DNA of 64,000 nt, from the NCBI GenBank assembly GCA_008711295.1, contig VUYV01000147.1, positions 2,361,058 to 2,425,057 of the forward strand, read 5' to 3'. Source of the stretch: Anarhynchus alexandrinus. Taxonomy: Eukaryota; Chordata; Aves; Charadriiformes; Charadriidae. The notes under the pieces are model-generated. The model did no database searches. It saw only the letters and a list, made by a program, of their open reading frames with translations, and had not been told where the DNA came from. This document shows, in pieces, positions 13,065 through 28,100 of this stretch. The first letter of the stretch is position 1. Each line of letters starts with the position of its first letter. Made by a program: the position numbers and the translations under genes.

Positions 13065-15188
13065 CAAGTTCAAGTTTAAGAGGGCTGAAACTGTTGTTGA
13101 TCTAATGAGCCCTAGTGGTCCCAAACTGATCCATATGGTCAGATACCTGCAACACATTTCCAGAGCTCCTGGGTCTGAGAACAGCACCGGACCCAGGTCT
13201 GCACCCTTCACGCTTGGCAAGCTTTAACAGCTCAGACTCCATGCCAAAGCAGCAGATCCTACTTGGTCTGGGAGCAGCAGAGTTGCATTTGCTTGGCACT
13301 GAGCCTGAGTTAATAAACCCTGCTGGATCTTGAGAGCCTGCAAGGACCCGGCTTGAGCATGTTTGTGTCTGCCTCAAGTAATCTTGAATGAATGAGTGTT
13401 GACTGTATAAGTGGAGCTGACCACCAGCCCAATTCCTTCCTCAGTGAGTGTCTCCATGCAGAGAAAAAGGAGTTCAATGCTATAACCAGCATCTCTTCCT
13501 AGGAATTACTGCTTCAAGACTGGCAAGTTTGATTTCCCTAGACTGCTTAGTCCTTAACATGCTCCGTTATGAGAATCTGCCAAACAACACACTAAATATG
13601 ACAGGAACACCTCAGATTTGGATGCAGATCTCACTACTGCATAGTGGTACCAGAAGGCAGGTCAGAGATTCCATTAATGCAGTATTTAAGCTGAGAAAGG
13701 AGGAAAAAACCACCCAAACCAACACAACCCTGTCACTGCTGCCTCAGCAATGGAGACATAGGCTCTAACTGAATTATGATTAATTTAGTCAGGAGCCAGA
13801 GGATTAGAAGAGTCTCAACAAAATGGTATAAAACCCAAGGCTCATACTGATTTCAATTAATCCCTATTGCACTACCTTTGCTCTCTCAGCAATGTAGCTA
13901 AACCCAAACAGAGCAAAGAGGTTAGGTGTATGTTAGAGAGAGAAAAGCAGGGAGGCTGCTGTGAGGACAGCAGCAGCCTGTCCCACACCAGAGCACAGCA
14001 GAGAAGACCTCAGTGAGCGATCACTGCCACGGTGCCTTGCGCAGCCTCAGCTTGGGGCAGAGGAGAGGCAGCTCCCCCAGCAATACACCCATTCTTCCGA
14101 GGGAACTTCCCTGAATTTCATTTCCAGCTCTAAAAGTTGAGAAGGGCTCTACCACACGCAAACAAGGCTTGGCTCAGTGTGGCTTTTACATGGACCAGTG
14201 CGAGTACAGGAGGAGTATATACTCAAAGATATTAAAAAAAAAAAAAAGCCCCCAAGCCCACAAACTACGTGCTGGGGAATGTCCACATTTTGTACCTGTA
14301 GGACACTAAATCACCGGCAGCAGCATGCGAAACCTGAACTTGAGCCTATGACATCACTAGAGTGACTCTTCTCAGAAGAATCATGCAGTACATCATGGGG
14401 CTGTGCTTAAAAAAGCAGAAGATGATCAATCCAGCACTATAGCACTCAAAACCACTAAACTAGGAAAACATTTTGCTACAGAAATACAAAAAGCTATTGC
14501 ACTACTGCAAGGATTAGCATTAGCTTCTGTAGGTACAATTTAAAACCAAATAGTCAAATTAATCCCATTTACAACTACTGCAGGATTTCATGGAGGGGGT
14601 GTTAAGCACTAGGGAAATACTAAAAAAGGCAAGCCCTTTTGCTAAGAGTAAAGTAAGCTACAATGGAGTAACACTTCACAGTGAGATGGCACATTGTATC
14701 TGGCATCTAAGCTGGTACTTAAGAAGCACTGCTTATATTAAATGCTAGTTAGAACAAACCTGCATTAATAAACTGAAGGGATACAAAGCTGAACACTTTC
14801 TATATTTCATGCCCACGCAGAATATGATTAATATATGTTGTAAGAGTCAAGTGTGGTTTCAGTGTTTATTTTGAAAATATGTTTTACACCCACTTGAAGT
14901 AAATCATTTTTATCCTCTGTAATAGTTTCAGCATTTCAAGTTTGGCAAAGATTGATCCTTTTCCTGTGTTTTGAATGGGACTGAAGTGAACAGAGCTGGT
15001 TTGCTTATTAGCAGTAACTTCAATGGAGCCTTGTCTTACCAAAACAGTCCATCTTTGTTTGTGAACTAGCATCAGCAACTGATGTAAGTACAGCTTTAGA
15101 GGTAGCCTGTTAGGCTACCTGCTGATGCACCCTGAGAAGGTGCTACAGAACGGGAAAGAAAAAAAATAATCTCTTATAACATGGGTAA

Positions 15189-15220
15189 AAATAACTGGTT
15201 TTATAAATAACTGGTTTTAT
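15189..15220 (+). repeat. Perfect 16-bp tandem duplication
   Basis: AAATAACTGGTTTTAT occurs twice head to tail with no mismatch. A recent slippage or short-repair duplication in intron 1 would explain it. Confidence 0.9.
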
Positions 15221-18200
15221 TCTTTTCCTTGTTTTTTTTTTTGTCTAAAGAAATTTTGAAGAGCCTTGTCCTTCAACGTCAGCTTATCACAATGTCAAAT
15301 CCTGAAGTTTTAAGAAATCTTTAAATTTCAAAATACCACCATGTATTAAGAACTTAGGAACTCTCAGTATACACAACAGCATGGTGCATTTTCACAGCAT
15401 GAGGAACGACTCAGTTATGTCTAAAAGCAGCTGAGCTGCAATAGTGTTAAATGTCAGGCAGCATCCAGTTCTTACACCCAGCTGTGCCTCACTTCAGTAA
15501 AACATCTCAGGAGGGGCGAGCTCTGCTTACAATTCATAAGCAGAAAGCAGTCTCTAGTGACTTTCATCCTACAGAAAGGTGACATTTAAACTATCAGGAG
15601 AGCAATATGTACCTCCCCTCCAATTCTTTACATTTTATTTGAAAATATTGGGGAGGGGGGGAAACACACCTAGACTCTACACTGGTCCACTTACTGCCCC
15701 AAAATGCGGTGACACCAGCAACAGAAAACAGAAATAGATGGCATGGTACTTTAAGTCAGAAAAGTATTTCCTCCCCTAAACTTTTTTTTCCCCCCAAGGA
15801 AATCTTTGTTAGTTATACAGAAAACAAAGTTCAAACTACACTGAAAGCACTGATTTATACCTGTCATTTAGCCTGGTCCAAGCTGGATGTAACATAACCT
15901 GTGCAGGCTGTACTTGGGCAGCTGTATTATAGCTATATTCCTTAAAGAAGGGGCCATTCTACTTTAAAGTAGAAACATACAAATGAGCATTTTCTAACTG
16001 AAACTTTACTCTTAGTTCAGAGATGCATATACTAAATAAACCAGTAAGTTGTTCTTACTTCTCACCTATTAATGCTGAAAGAAAAGTGAACAGTGCCATG
16101 CCTAATCTGCAGCTCTGTAGAGAAATTTAGTTCCTACCAGTGAGCCAATTTCTCCCCTCTAAACTACCAAGGATGTTATGCATAATAAAAATTATTTTAG
16201 AAATGCACAGATGCAAGTGAAGAGACAGTCTGGTCTATAGGACCTTCATATTCTACAGGGAAACAAACAAATGAGTTAAAGTTCCCTTTATTTATAAGAA
16301 CAATTCCATTGCTTTCTAGTTCCCTGGAAACATTCCTCTCTCATTTTTGCTGGTAAATTGCAAATCAGAGAAGAATTACTTTTCTTGTAGGTTTGAGAAG
16401 CAGAGAGTGTAATTTTGAATTTGTTTTCTTTAAAAACAATAGTTTTGTGGAAAATACTTGAAGGGCTCACCACAGTTCAGGACTCCACAGTGGTAGGTGC
16501 TAACCAAATGAAATCCAAGTAGCCACGATTCAACAAGTGCAAACCAAAGATAGTTCAAACTTTTACTAAGCATTTTGCACCTGCCTTTAAGGTTGTGGTT
16601 CCATGACCGTTTCTGTGGTTTGAGTACTAACTTCAGTAGTCTGGATCCCCTACTTCTGATTTGTGCCAGTGATATCCTGGGATTCTCCATTAAACTTATT
16701 TTACCCCCCCCGCAAAAAAAAAAAAAAAATCCTATGCAACAGCCTCTTTTTCACTCCATTTGTTCTCCCTCCTTACTGCCAAACGGTACAAATTCTCAGT
16801 ACTGCAAGACAAGCAAGAATGAACATCCAGAACAAACAGTAATTAGATTAGGGGGTACTTAATTTGTATCACCACCAAACAGAACAGACTGGGTTTCCTG
16901 TGTGCCACCTCTTCCACTGGATATCTTCACACAAGTTCTTGCCTTGTCGTTCTTTGCTTCACAAACCATACTCTATGGGATATGTTTCACTTTTATTCCC
17001 CTTTTATTCATTTCTCAATACAACAGACTTGCACTAACTTACTTTCTGAATCCCCTTCTCATTAAGTTGCCCCACTGTCTTCTCTGCCAACCACCACCTG
17101 TAACCTCACTCTAGTCAAGAACTGTCGCTCCTCTTCCTATGAGGGAAGGGCTTCACTAGCCAAAGCAGGGAGTATACTGCTGACCTCAAAAGAATCCAGA
17201 GAGTTCAAAATGGTGAGGATCCTTTCACACTGGCATTAGATTCATGACTTATTTTTTAGTTTTAATTCATATTTTCTGTTATGCCAGGAAATATCAGAGT
17301 GACCACCAAAACAACTAGAATGACCGGTTTTCTTCCCGGTCAGTGGAGAAGGAGGAAGGTGACTGAGGTGATTCAAAGAAGGTGGCAAATGTCAACAGCA
17401 CCTTTAAGGAGAAAAAAAAATAAATCCTACTGTTGCCCAACTCAGGGACTAAAAGTAGCCCAAGAAACCTAACTTCTACCGGCACCAATGTCTGACAGGT
17501 ATTCAAAGACAGAAAACCTAAAGAACGTCTTTATATTTTGTGACAGTTGTGCATTTTAAGTTGTATTTAAAATGGCCATTTATTATTAATAAAAGTACAA
17601 CCAGAGACTTCCACTAAATAAATAAATAATCAGATTTCTATTGTGTCACAAGCTCACACAGACCAACCCTAAAAGGGTCCATCAGGATGTTCACCTTCAC
17701 ACGTCCTCTGAGGACACAAAGTCTTTGTTCTCCTTTCACATTGATACTACAGACCTGGATGAAGCAATGACAATGACGTGGTGGTTCCTGCCCCATGTGA
17801 CATTCAAAAACAGAAAGTCACCTGGCCCAAAACGTTGCAGGCGTGAGCAGACACCACCTCTTCTAGACACATTGTTATACACTTTGCATTACCTATCACA
17901 TCACCAACACTAACAAAGACACAAAATGAAGCAAAGTCTCAGGGCCTTTAAAGAACGTGTTAGTATCTCATCCTTCACAAGAAGGGCACACAAAAGCAAG
18001 AAGCTGGGAGGGAATCACGGCATACATAACTGCAATCCAACCACCATAAGAACATCACAGGTTTGACCTTTCTGCTCCAAAAGCATGTCTTCTGAATGCT
18101 TTACAACGTGTATTTAAACACGGCATCTATTTAAATTCTCAAAGCTCATCTAGTTTTCACAACTTCAGCCACAGGCTGGGAGGATTCCAGTTTCATCCGT

Positions 18201-18625
18201 AACACTGAGGATCGCTTTGGGGAGGGCACTTACACAAACCCACATCCCCGGGGCTCTGCAGGATGGTGCAGCCACATACCAGCAAGGGCTGCAGCCGGCA
18301 CCACCTGTGCAGGCAGCAACCAGAGCAGCTTTAGCCTCAGAAACCAACCAAAACCTGAACTGGCAAAACTGGCCTCCAAGCCTGGAGCAAAACCCCAAAC
18401 CACGCTGTTTGTTTCCCATTCAAACTCTTCTTTTTCCTCCAGTCACATATAGGACTTGCCTAAAGAACTGTGAGGATAAGATAGCAAGATACTCTTCAGA
18501 ATACACCTAAACTCAACCAAAACCTTCTTCTTAAAGGTCTCTTGATTTGCTTTGTCATTTGAAGACATGCTGGCATGAAGCTCTGCTCCTTTTCCCTTCC
18601 TTCCACAGGACTAGGTGTTACCTGC

Positions 18626-18660
18626 TCACATGGATTTGATGTCACATGGATTTGATGTCA
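18626..18660 (+). repeat. Perfect 16-bp tandem duplication, 2.2 copies
   Basis: TCACATGGATTTGATG is repeated exactly and followed by a third partial unit (TCA). It lies in intron 1 and is possibly length-polymorphic. Confidence 0.9.
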
Positions 18661-21600
18661 ACAGGAACATTCAGCTTCTATTTGTCCTGTTCACATAGGA
18701 ATAGTATTTATAGAAAATTACTTATAGAAAAACAAATTAACACTAAAATTCTCCCTCACAAGATGTAAAAAAAGTAATTATCAGCCTGCGTGAGCTCCTC
18801 CTCCAGCCTTTCGCCTCCTGTTACCTTTTCTAGCACCAAGTTCATAAAAAAAGGAAAAGATTTTACCTCAGTAATGCATTTAGAAAAACTATACTGCATT
18901 AAGTCATGTTTCTGCCTGTTACCACTCACCAAACCTAGTGTGTGTCATCAGCAAGTAAGGAGTTTACACGCTTTCTGCTCTGTTTTTTTGGGCATCCATG
19001 GTGAGCCAAAACCCACAGCAGAGGCAACGGTTAGTCCCGTGGCTGGACAAAACCAGGGCCGGTACACCCGGATGGCTGCCTGCTGAGCTGGGACACTCTC
19101 TGACAAAGAGGCACGCCAGAGTTCGACCAAGAGATCGGCTGGCAGAAAGCTTTCACAACCTCTGGGAGCCCTGGAGCGTGCAAGATAAAGCAATCTTTCA
19201 TCTCACCTCCGGGGATGAATGCGGGGGTAGAAGGAGGGGGAAATCCCACAAGAGGAACGTAACCCAGGAGGAAGCATGGCAGAAACTGCCAACCTTGGAG
19301 GAATCTCACCCAAACCCACAGGGCTCTCAGCATTCATTAAAGGGAACAAGGAAATGCATGAGAGCTTTCTTACTTTGACCAGGTGTACATATTAGCAGTG
19401 CTAGCGAAGTATGGGTATGGTAATTTTCCTATTCCTTAGAAGAGACATTTTTTACTAAAAAGATCCAAAGATGCTCATGAAGGAAGAGCTTTGAGGACAG
19501 CAGACTGAGCCAGGTACCTGTCCTTTTTCGGGTGGAAAACAGAGGCAAATATATCCAAGCCCTGAGAGCAGTTGCTTCTGCCTAGGAGCATGACCAAAAG
19601 ACCACACTGAAATCGAGCAGGTGTGCGAAGGGATTCCAGAAATAAAGCAAGGGCCAGGAGACCATCCACATACCACGATATGCTCAAATAACCCAACCAC
19701 CTTGGGAGTGAGCCCTGCTCACAGGGGCTCAGTAGCATCAGGAAATACAAGTAGCAAAGCAGCAATACCTTTGCAAAGTAATGGTTTGTTGGACTTCCAG
19801 CATCAGAATAAAAACATCACAGCCAAACAGCACAGAACCAAAACAAACCAACTCCCACAGCTGATACTTGTAAAATAACTGAGATAAAAATCAATCAGTT
19901 AACTCTTTAATCAGCAGGCTTAGATTTACAGGAGAATCGCCTGTTCTCCCACAACCAGCATAAAACTTGTAGACACTGTCATCCATGTTTGACTTTATCA
20001 CCAGCCAAGCCTAACCCGGGTCTATTCTGCCCACCCGAGTGCTCTGGCAAGGAATGGACAAACCGGGAGAGCCGAGGCTGACGCTCCAGGAAAGCAAGGA
20101 TTGAACAGGTTGAGCGGGACTGGATGCAGGCACAGCAGCAGCCACCGGCTGTACAGAGCAGGAGCCTTCCCCCCGCCACAGGGCAGCACTTCTCACTTTC
20201 AGCACGGCTGACCTCCCAAAAGCAGGAAAGACATGAAGTGAGTGTTTACTGTAATTCATTTAAATATGTACCTCAGAAAAAAATAAATTAGAAGAAAAAA
20301 AATCCACCACACACCAGAAGAACTCCATCAAAATCCCATTCTCCCTTTCCAATTAAGAAGATTAAACCAAAGTGTGTTCAGTTACTTGAGCAGGTTATTT
20401 TTGTCTATATGCCTGTCTCTTACAGGAGCAATGCTTAAAAAGGAATGTAGCTGTTTCCTCGTCTCATGTACAACAAAGTCCTGAACAGTCAAAACTGACG
20501 TCCACTGGGTTCAGACTGGATTAACCCAGATTCAGATCAATTCCAATGGAATAATACTGTTAACTATTAACAATAATAAGTATCACAACAAAATCAATTT
20601 CTTGAAGACAGACAAAAAGTTAGCACTCCTAACAGCATAATAGAAGAGTGAAAAATATTTCTCAATGAAGAGTGAGATCACATATCAGTTCAGTTTTCAG
20701 GTGGAGCCAAGCAAAACCCCTCAAAAACAGTGACAATTTATCCTACAACTATTTATGTTGAAAAAGGAGATAAATAGCTCATTTTTCTATTTAGTAGGCA
20801 GGATCCCAACCAGACACAAAAGCTGGAAGAGGCTCCTGAGTTCACATTTGCCAACCAGCATTCCTCTTTCAAATAAAATAGGGCCCAAACCACTGTACAT
20901 TTGTACAACCTATTCAGTTATCTGTATTACTGAGCCTCTAATACAGATTAGCCCAGATGGTATCAACAGCAATAGTTAATTGAACCTTTGGTTTCACCAG
21001 CAACGGCTGCTGTTATATCTTACTGTTGTACCTACAGAAACATTTCAGGGTGCTTAATATTTTCCCAACTAAAAGTAGCGTTTAGCATAAAATAAAGCAA
21101 AGCTGTCATAATCAAGGGATGGAGGTAGGAGAGGTATGCTCCCACCTCTCTCACTACTCCATCCCAGAAGATATCTACAAAACCTAGCAGAAAGTTGACA
21201 TGGATATGGGTGATGACTTAAAAATAGCAAAAACTTTTAACATAAATCTCTCAACTATTCTCTTGACCACCCTGATCATCTACATTCCCTGGTCTATAGA
21301 AAAAAGGACAAGCATTTTATAGCCATTCTTAAACTGTCATGCTTTCCTTAAGAAAGCTACCTAATACTATTTAGTTTTCACGTCTTTTTAGGTCTGAGGC
21401 TGTAGGTGAGTTTTCTTGTGCACATAGTTATAATAGTCAATGGTTTGATTCTTGAGAATCAGACATGAAACCAAGTTGTGCCCTCTTGACTTGATAAATT
21501 TCATATAGGAACAGCAGAGTTCCACAGATGCAAGCAAAAGCAGAAGAAAGCCTGAGAAGTACTTTTTAAACTGGCAGATGATTGTCAGGAATGATAGTAA

Positions 21601-22114
21601 CATACCTCATTTCTAAGATTCAAGGTGGAATATATGAGATTAAAATATCATCACTTGGCTTCCCCTACAAACAAGGTAACTTAATTTGTTTAGGCACTGA
21701 AGTTGTTACAAAATAGCTACCATTTGAAATCTAAATAGTTATTTTGCCCTTCCTTCCTGAAGAGATCTATGTCAGCATACCAGTACACAATAAACAAAGC
21801 TGCTTTTGGTGAAAAGCTACTCTATGAAAGCTACCACAAAGTGAAACAAATTGGTAACTTTTACACAGCTTAAGCCGTAAGAGGACTAGTGACGCATGTT
21901 TAGGGATAAATACTTCCTGGGAAAGGCTGATGCAGAATGGACTTCCAAGCTTCTCCCCACATACCATCACATTTGGACAAACCCCAGATACTGTGCTAAA
22001 GCTCCAACTTCACGTGACTTTATGTAGTTATTTCTCATAATTCATTTTAAGATTAAACCACATTTCAATACACATTTAATGCAGTGACGGATACAGCCAC
22101 AACAGGGAGCAAAT

Positions 22115-22180
22115 CATAGAATCCTAGAATGGTTTAGGTTGGAAGGAGATCAAGATGTCCAAACACCACAGCCTTCTCCA
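22115..22180 (-). mobile_element. CR1 LINE, short 3' tail only
   Basis: The plus strand reads AATCATAGAATCCTAGAATGG followed by TTTAGGTTGGAAGGAGATC, the reverse complement of a CR1 3' end with its terminal 8-bp-type repeats. Only about 65 bp is recognisable, so this is a severely 5'-truncated insertion in intron 1 on the same strand as RNF217. Confidence 0.85.
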
Positions 22181-25100
22181 GCGAACAGTTCAAGGCAAAA
22201 ACTTAAGCAGTGGCTCTGACCCATACTTGGAGAAGGAAAAGTGAAAGCAAAGCAAAAGTGTCGCCCTGGTAGGAATAAATTACCCATCATCAAACAGTTA
22301 AACTATTACCTAAGATACCTCAGCAGAAAACTACACCACAGAAGAAAAAATCCTCTTATGCAAGTTGAAAGAACAATTCTGCCCCAGAACTGATCTAATC
22401 CAGTAGAGAGCTGCACTGATCTAGCACACAGTGATTTCTAAACAGTGTATTTAACAGCCAAACTATCAAGAGTTAATTCTCCTGCTGATCACACTCTGGC
22501 TGTAATTTGGGGGTTGTTACTGTGTCAGGTCAGTCTCCCTGACAGTTGGCCAGAATTGCATCCCCTGAAGCTGGAAGGCAGCCTTCATCTGGATTAACAG
22601 CGAGTGTTTGTGTATTGATTGCTGCAGACTTTTGTTTGTCACAAGCAGCTAGAATCTTTACAACATCACAAAATCATTAGAAACGGCAAAACAAGGGGAG
22701 AAGCAGACAAAGCAGATGTTTTACACCAGGAAAAACAAACCGTAACTGTGTTCAGAACAATATATTCTGCTGCCCACTTTTCCATAAAGCAAAGAAAACA
22801 TGAAGCAAGCGCATTTAAATGCCTAAAGGCAGCTCTATCAGCTGATTAGGTGGTTAAAATACTCATTTTCACATCAGGTACTCCACAAAAGAAATTACAA
22901 TTTCCTATTTGTTCCAAATTCTCTCAAAAAAACCCACCAAAACCCCTAAACACTACTACTTATTTATCTGCTGTTTATACATGTAAATCTATGTCTAAAA
23001 AAAGTATAACAACGTAATATGACTTTTACTACAAACCCTTTACTAGTTCAAAATGTTGATATGGATTTCACGAACCTGTTGCATGTAGTGTTGTGCTCCG
23101 AGAGCCTGCTTATGCTGTAAGGGACATTTGAAGAATAAAGGAAGAATAAGTCAAAATGCCCCATGTTAGACTCTTGTAAAAATTCAGAGTTAACAGTGGG
23201 GAAAAAAATTTGATTCTTGCAAAAATAGTGTTGTGATTGGACAAGACTGTGGAAATACTTGCACGTAGGAGAAAAAAAAACCCTGCAAAGTAAAATTAAG
23301 GCTTCCCTTCCCTGCCTCATCGTGTTTTCAATCACTTTTGTTCACTCTGTATCACCAGGAATTTAGCCTAAGATCTCCAGTCATGTGATCAATCACCTAC
23401 GTAGGCCTGAAAGGTTTGGGGTGCACATCCAACCAGACTACTCACATATTGGCTGCTCCAGGTATCTCTCCCCAGGTCTCAGACCCCTTCAGCCATTCCA
23501 GCAGGTCACAGTCAGCCAAGACTGCTGTTATCTCAGACTGCACCCTGCCTAATGGCTAAAAAATTACAGAGGAAGTCAATATAGCTTTCCCTTCTTGGTG
23601 TCTGTGTTAGAGAGCAATCACAAGGCTGCAAGGAGAGAAGCTTCAGCTGGCTAACATAGAAGACTGAAGTGTTTTTAAATTAGTTTTCCAATTGATCAGG
23701 CAGCTGAATTAATTCTCCCCGTGACATATGATCACTAGTTTGCAACCCAAGAGAAAAGTGGGAAACACACAGCCAAGGAGACAGACTCTTGCAGAAGTAG
23801 CTGGCCACCAGTTGTCTTACCTGTCTTGTCAATCTACACCTTCAGATCATGTACCAGGTACTTCTCGTGTTAACTTTGCTTACCTTGAGGAAGCTAGAAG
23901 CCTGAAATATGCTCAGAAGCTCCCCTCACTAACAACAGTTAATGGCAACTATCGTACCAGGGTTAGAGGGCTGCACCCGATTCCTTCTCCATGCAAATCT
24001 ATGCATCAGTGTTTTCCACACACGTCCTAAAATTACTGTTCTTCAGAAAGCAGCCTGTATTGTGGCATAGGTTATTACTAGGTTTTTTGAGTACTAAAGT
24101 ATATTTTCCTATTCTGTACAAGTACTTTATAATATTTAACAGCACACATGGAAATCCTTCACTGAGCTTCAGATCTGAACCCAGCATTTGCCCTGACACC
24201 CACCCTGCAGCCCTTTAGACGGTCTTCACGCTTTCTGCTTCTCTGTTGGCACTATTTCTGCTCTCTTCTCAGCTGTCTCTGGAGGATACAAGAGTCTTAT
24301 CTGTGAAGCTAAAGCAAAGGGAATAGTTATGAAGTAACTAGGCTTTTTAAGATGAAGAAGAGCATTACTTGTAAAGAAACAACTAAGTTAACAGGCATAC
24401 TCAGCAAGTTCTGAACAAGAAGCAGGGAAGAACTCTATCAACAACTATCACACATGCTACAAAACACTGAAGCAGTTGACGATAAGAATAAAATAATTAT
24501 AAGAGATACACTACAATATATGAACAGGACACCTCACTAACTTGACATACATTGGAAAGAATTTTTACTAAATACAATTCATTGTTCTGTTCCAAGAGTA
24601 AAGACATCACCTCCAGAGACTCCAACTTAAAAACAGTTATGGGGGGAAAAATGCCTACAATTGGAGGAAAACCACTATTTATCATCTCTGTAGATATTGC
24701 CTACCTATTTACAAACAAAATTACTTCAGAATAGTCTAACACTCCCCTCCCCCCCAAACAAAATAGTAAAAATCAAGGATTATTGACTATGAGGGTTTAT
24801 AAAGTGATGAACAGGTTGTTAGATCCCTTGAAACATCACTTCTGCCAGCATTAAACTTTTGCAGGGCTCCAGAAACTGGGTTGCCACACAGAATATTTAA
24901 AGCAGCAGCTTTGTTCCTACCAGCAGGTATCATAGTTTCCAAACCACCACCAGTAAGGACTACAGCTTGGGGACCAGGGGGTGGGCAGGTTAAGCGAGGT
25001 GAGGGAGGTATCAAGACAACTATATCCACCTCCACTTCTGAAACTACAGGCTCTAGTAGTAATTGAATTCAATACTAGCTGAGGAAATTCTAGTTTCATT

Positions 25101-28100
25101 AATTATTTCCAAAGCATATATATAGTCCTCAGTGGGAGAGAGGTTAACAGGTAGGAACTGAAGTAGCACAGGAGGAGAAAGGAATTGTTACAAAGCATGG
25201 TAACAGAGAACGCACGAGAGGGCTTGTACGTAAGGACATGCATCTCACCAACTCCAGATTTTGCAAGACCAACAAGAAAGGATCAATAACTTTCATGACA
25301 AAAGACAAGAAAGTAATAGAATGTTCATTAGCAAGAAGACAAAAACCTTTCAAAAGTATCTGATTTAGCATTTCATCAATGTTTTCATTGACATGGAAGC
25401 ACACCACATGATGTTAGATGCCACTAACCTGTCTATCCAAATATGGCCTCTCTCAAAACATTAGTTTTGTTTCAGATTTTTTAATGGGATAAGAACTATT
25501 TTTTTTATTATTTAGATTTTTTATAGAAAAATAACCCAACAGTTCTTCCAGAGCAAATACTTCTGCCTAGTAGTTGCAAACCACAATTACCCTCTACGGT
25601 TAAGCAATCACTGATGATCATTTGCCACTGGCTAGCTGCAGTAGTTTACCTCAGAAGGTGGAAAGCAGCCACGGCTGCTCTAGCTTGTTTGGGGAGAGAA
25701 AGACAACAAGAAGGGAAAACTAATGGAAAAGAAAGAAGAGACATCCACTTCAGCCTTTCCTAGGAAGTTTCTGCCTTTCCCACAAGTCACATCTTTTCTC
25801 TCCTGCAGTTTTTCCCTGGAACATAACGTCCTCTTGCCTGACATACAATGGGAAAAAAAAAGTCTACCCTTCAAAGTTTTCTGAATCCACCTAATTCCCC
25901 TCACTTTAACACATATACAGAGGCTGGCTACCCTTCTGAACTGCTTCAGCTGCCCTGCACCTTCATCCAGGGAAGGTTCTGCACTTGTACCAAACAGCGG
26001 GAGCTGCCTCTGCAAACGGCTGTTGCTGCCACCCAAGAAGCTGCTGCCCCAAAGCACATTGGTTTTCTCTGCAAAAGCAAGGCAGCAATATTTGTATTTG
26101 TGACTTCTGTGGTTTTGGGAGCACATCCAAACACCAAGATAAGCAATGTGTTTGTTACGCACTTTTCACCAAAATGCTGCCTGCAGCGAGGGAAATGGGT
26201 GGCACCCTGCTGCAGAGCTAAGTTCTGAATTGCACCGACACTTCTCCAAAAGAATCAAAACATTGATGCATAAGAACAAACATGTTTGTGTTAATTTCCT
26301 AGTAAATTCAGCAATTTTGGAATTTCTGTCCACGCGCGCCTACCTTTGATTCCCCACCACCGCCCCAATATGCTACAGGTTTTTGAACCAGAAGTATCAT
26401 AAAAGCTGAGAATGTCCAGCAGCAACAGTAGGACAGAAAATCAGCCTGACAGTCCCCAATGGTTAAGATTTCTAGTACTTGTTAAAACATGTCTCGGCAC
26501 TTTCCTTGGTGGCAAGAGATCAGGCTCAGTGACTTTCCCACTCCCTTACTCCCCACTGGATAAGGAAACATCCCTCCACAACCCGTCCCTGGTGCTCCTC
26601 CCTACCCAATAAAATCAGCTGACATCCTGCTGTGTGCCCGTGCAACTCCATCACTGCCTACAAACACACAGGCTTACTAAACTTTTAGTACCAAGTAACT
26701 AATGATACTAACATGAAGATGGCACCTCTGAAATTCAGTGGTTAACTGAATGAAAGCCGCTCTTCGGCTTTTCTCCCTCCCATACTCTAAGTATTCCCTA
26801 CGTAAATTGAAGGTCACATAGTTGAAACAGCTGAAAGTCTATAAAAGACTAATTTTTTTTTTGTCAAACTTCATATGGGAACAGGGTAATATACTTGAAC
26901 AGCAAGAAAAAAAAAGCTAAACAAATCAGTTAAAGTTTCTATTAAAATATAATCCTTTAAAACTGCATCACTCAGGTAAAAATGACAAATCTGAAAAAGC
27001 CAAAGAATGTTTACACTTAAATCCACAAGCCACTTGCTGCCAAGCAATAGTAAAGCAGTATCAAGGGAAATTTTAAGACCATTTTATGAAATCATTTAGT
27101 TTTAATGAAACATCTTTTATTAAAGGCAAAATTAATCCTTTGTTGTATTCTGGTACATAGGTTATCCTAATTATAAAGCCATTTTTAATAATGAGGTCTC
27201 TGCAGTCTACTTTCAGCCTCTACTGAAATATATTACAATATTTGTACTAAACATGTAAGTATGCTAAAAATTATAGAAGACTGAAGAAAAGACTTATGTA
27301 TAGTTTCAGTGGAATAGAAAAGTTCCTGAATCTTCCAACTGATCTATGATTCCCCAAAATGATCAGTGGCATCTCATGCTTTCAGACGGAGAACATTTGT
27401 GCAAGTTTTGCACAATGAACAACTTATTATATATGGAGAAGTCTGACAGTTATATACATCAGGAAAACAATAAACATTAGTAAAATCGGGGAAAAAAAAC
27501 CCCACACCAGTGCTAATTTCCCTATACTGTGCACGTTTTGGGTGCCAAGTCTCCAAAGTACAAATGCCTATGCTTAAATCTAAGTGCAAATTACAGTTCC
27601 ACTTGATTTCTCATTTGCAAAACTGTAATCAGTAAGAAAGAACAGGTTAGCAAGTCTTTCACCACACAGGAAGAATGATGAAATAAATACAGATCATAAA
27701 AGCATTTTTTAATGTGCATCCTCAGCTATTTCTGTACACCAAACTGTACCTCTAAAGAAAGTTATTAATTTCTCATTATAGCATATGAACATCTCTCAAA
27801 TAAGAATGTCTTTTTCCTTAATTTACCTCAAAGCACAGCTCCTAGTGACTTTGAGTGCAAAAAGTGAGTTCACAAACTGAGTCACTGCAGTAAGTGGTCA
27901 TCTATAAGAAGTCTGGATTAGGAGACTTGGCTGGGATCACCTTGAAAGGCTCTAATACTGCCAGGAAAAAACAACAGTGCAGTTCTCCTGCCTTAACGAT
28001 TACATTATTCTCCCTCATCTCATGGCTCCTAGACTCACAAAGCTGTAATCATCCTCCTCCTCAAAACCAGCTGCATAAGAGAATAGCAGCTTCTACGCAC

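Larger units (their letters stand above)
12335..22114 (-). other. RNF217: RNF217 intron 1, proximal part (3' third)
   Basis: This is unique, mostly AT-rich intronic DNA. Simple features are an A-rich block at 12961-13064, A14 at 14234-14247, a 16-bp tandem duplication at 15189-15220, A16 at 16714-16729, (AAAT)n near 17613-17631 and a 16-bp tandem at 18626-18660. Two locally GC-richer patches occur at about 18975-19330 and 20010-20190. Open frames here are short, overlap on both strands and show no known domain, so I do not call any gene. Confidence 0.8.

Noticed and set aside
12837..13220. 127-codon minus-strand open frame
   Set aside because: It is mostly the poly-T complement of the A-rich block (Phe/Leu/Gly runs) with no family signature.
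25680..26162. 160-codon minus-strand open frame in intron 1
   Set aside because: It overlaps other open frames on both strands, has no recognised domain and lacks convincing splice context. A chance open frame is more likely.
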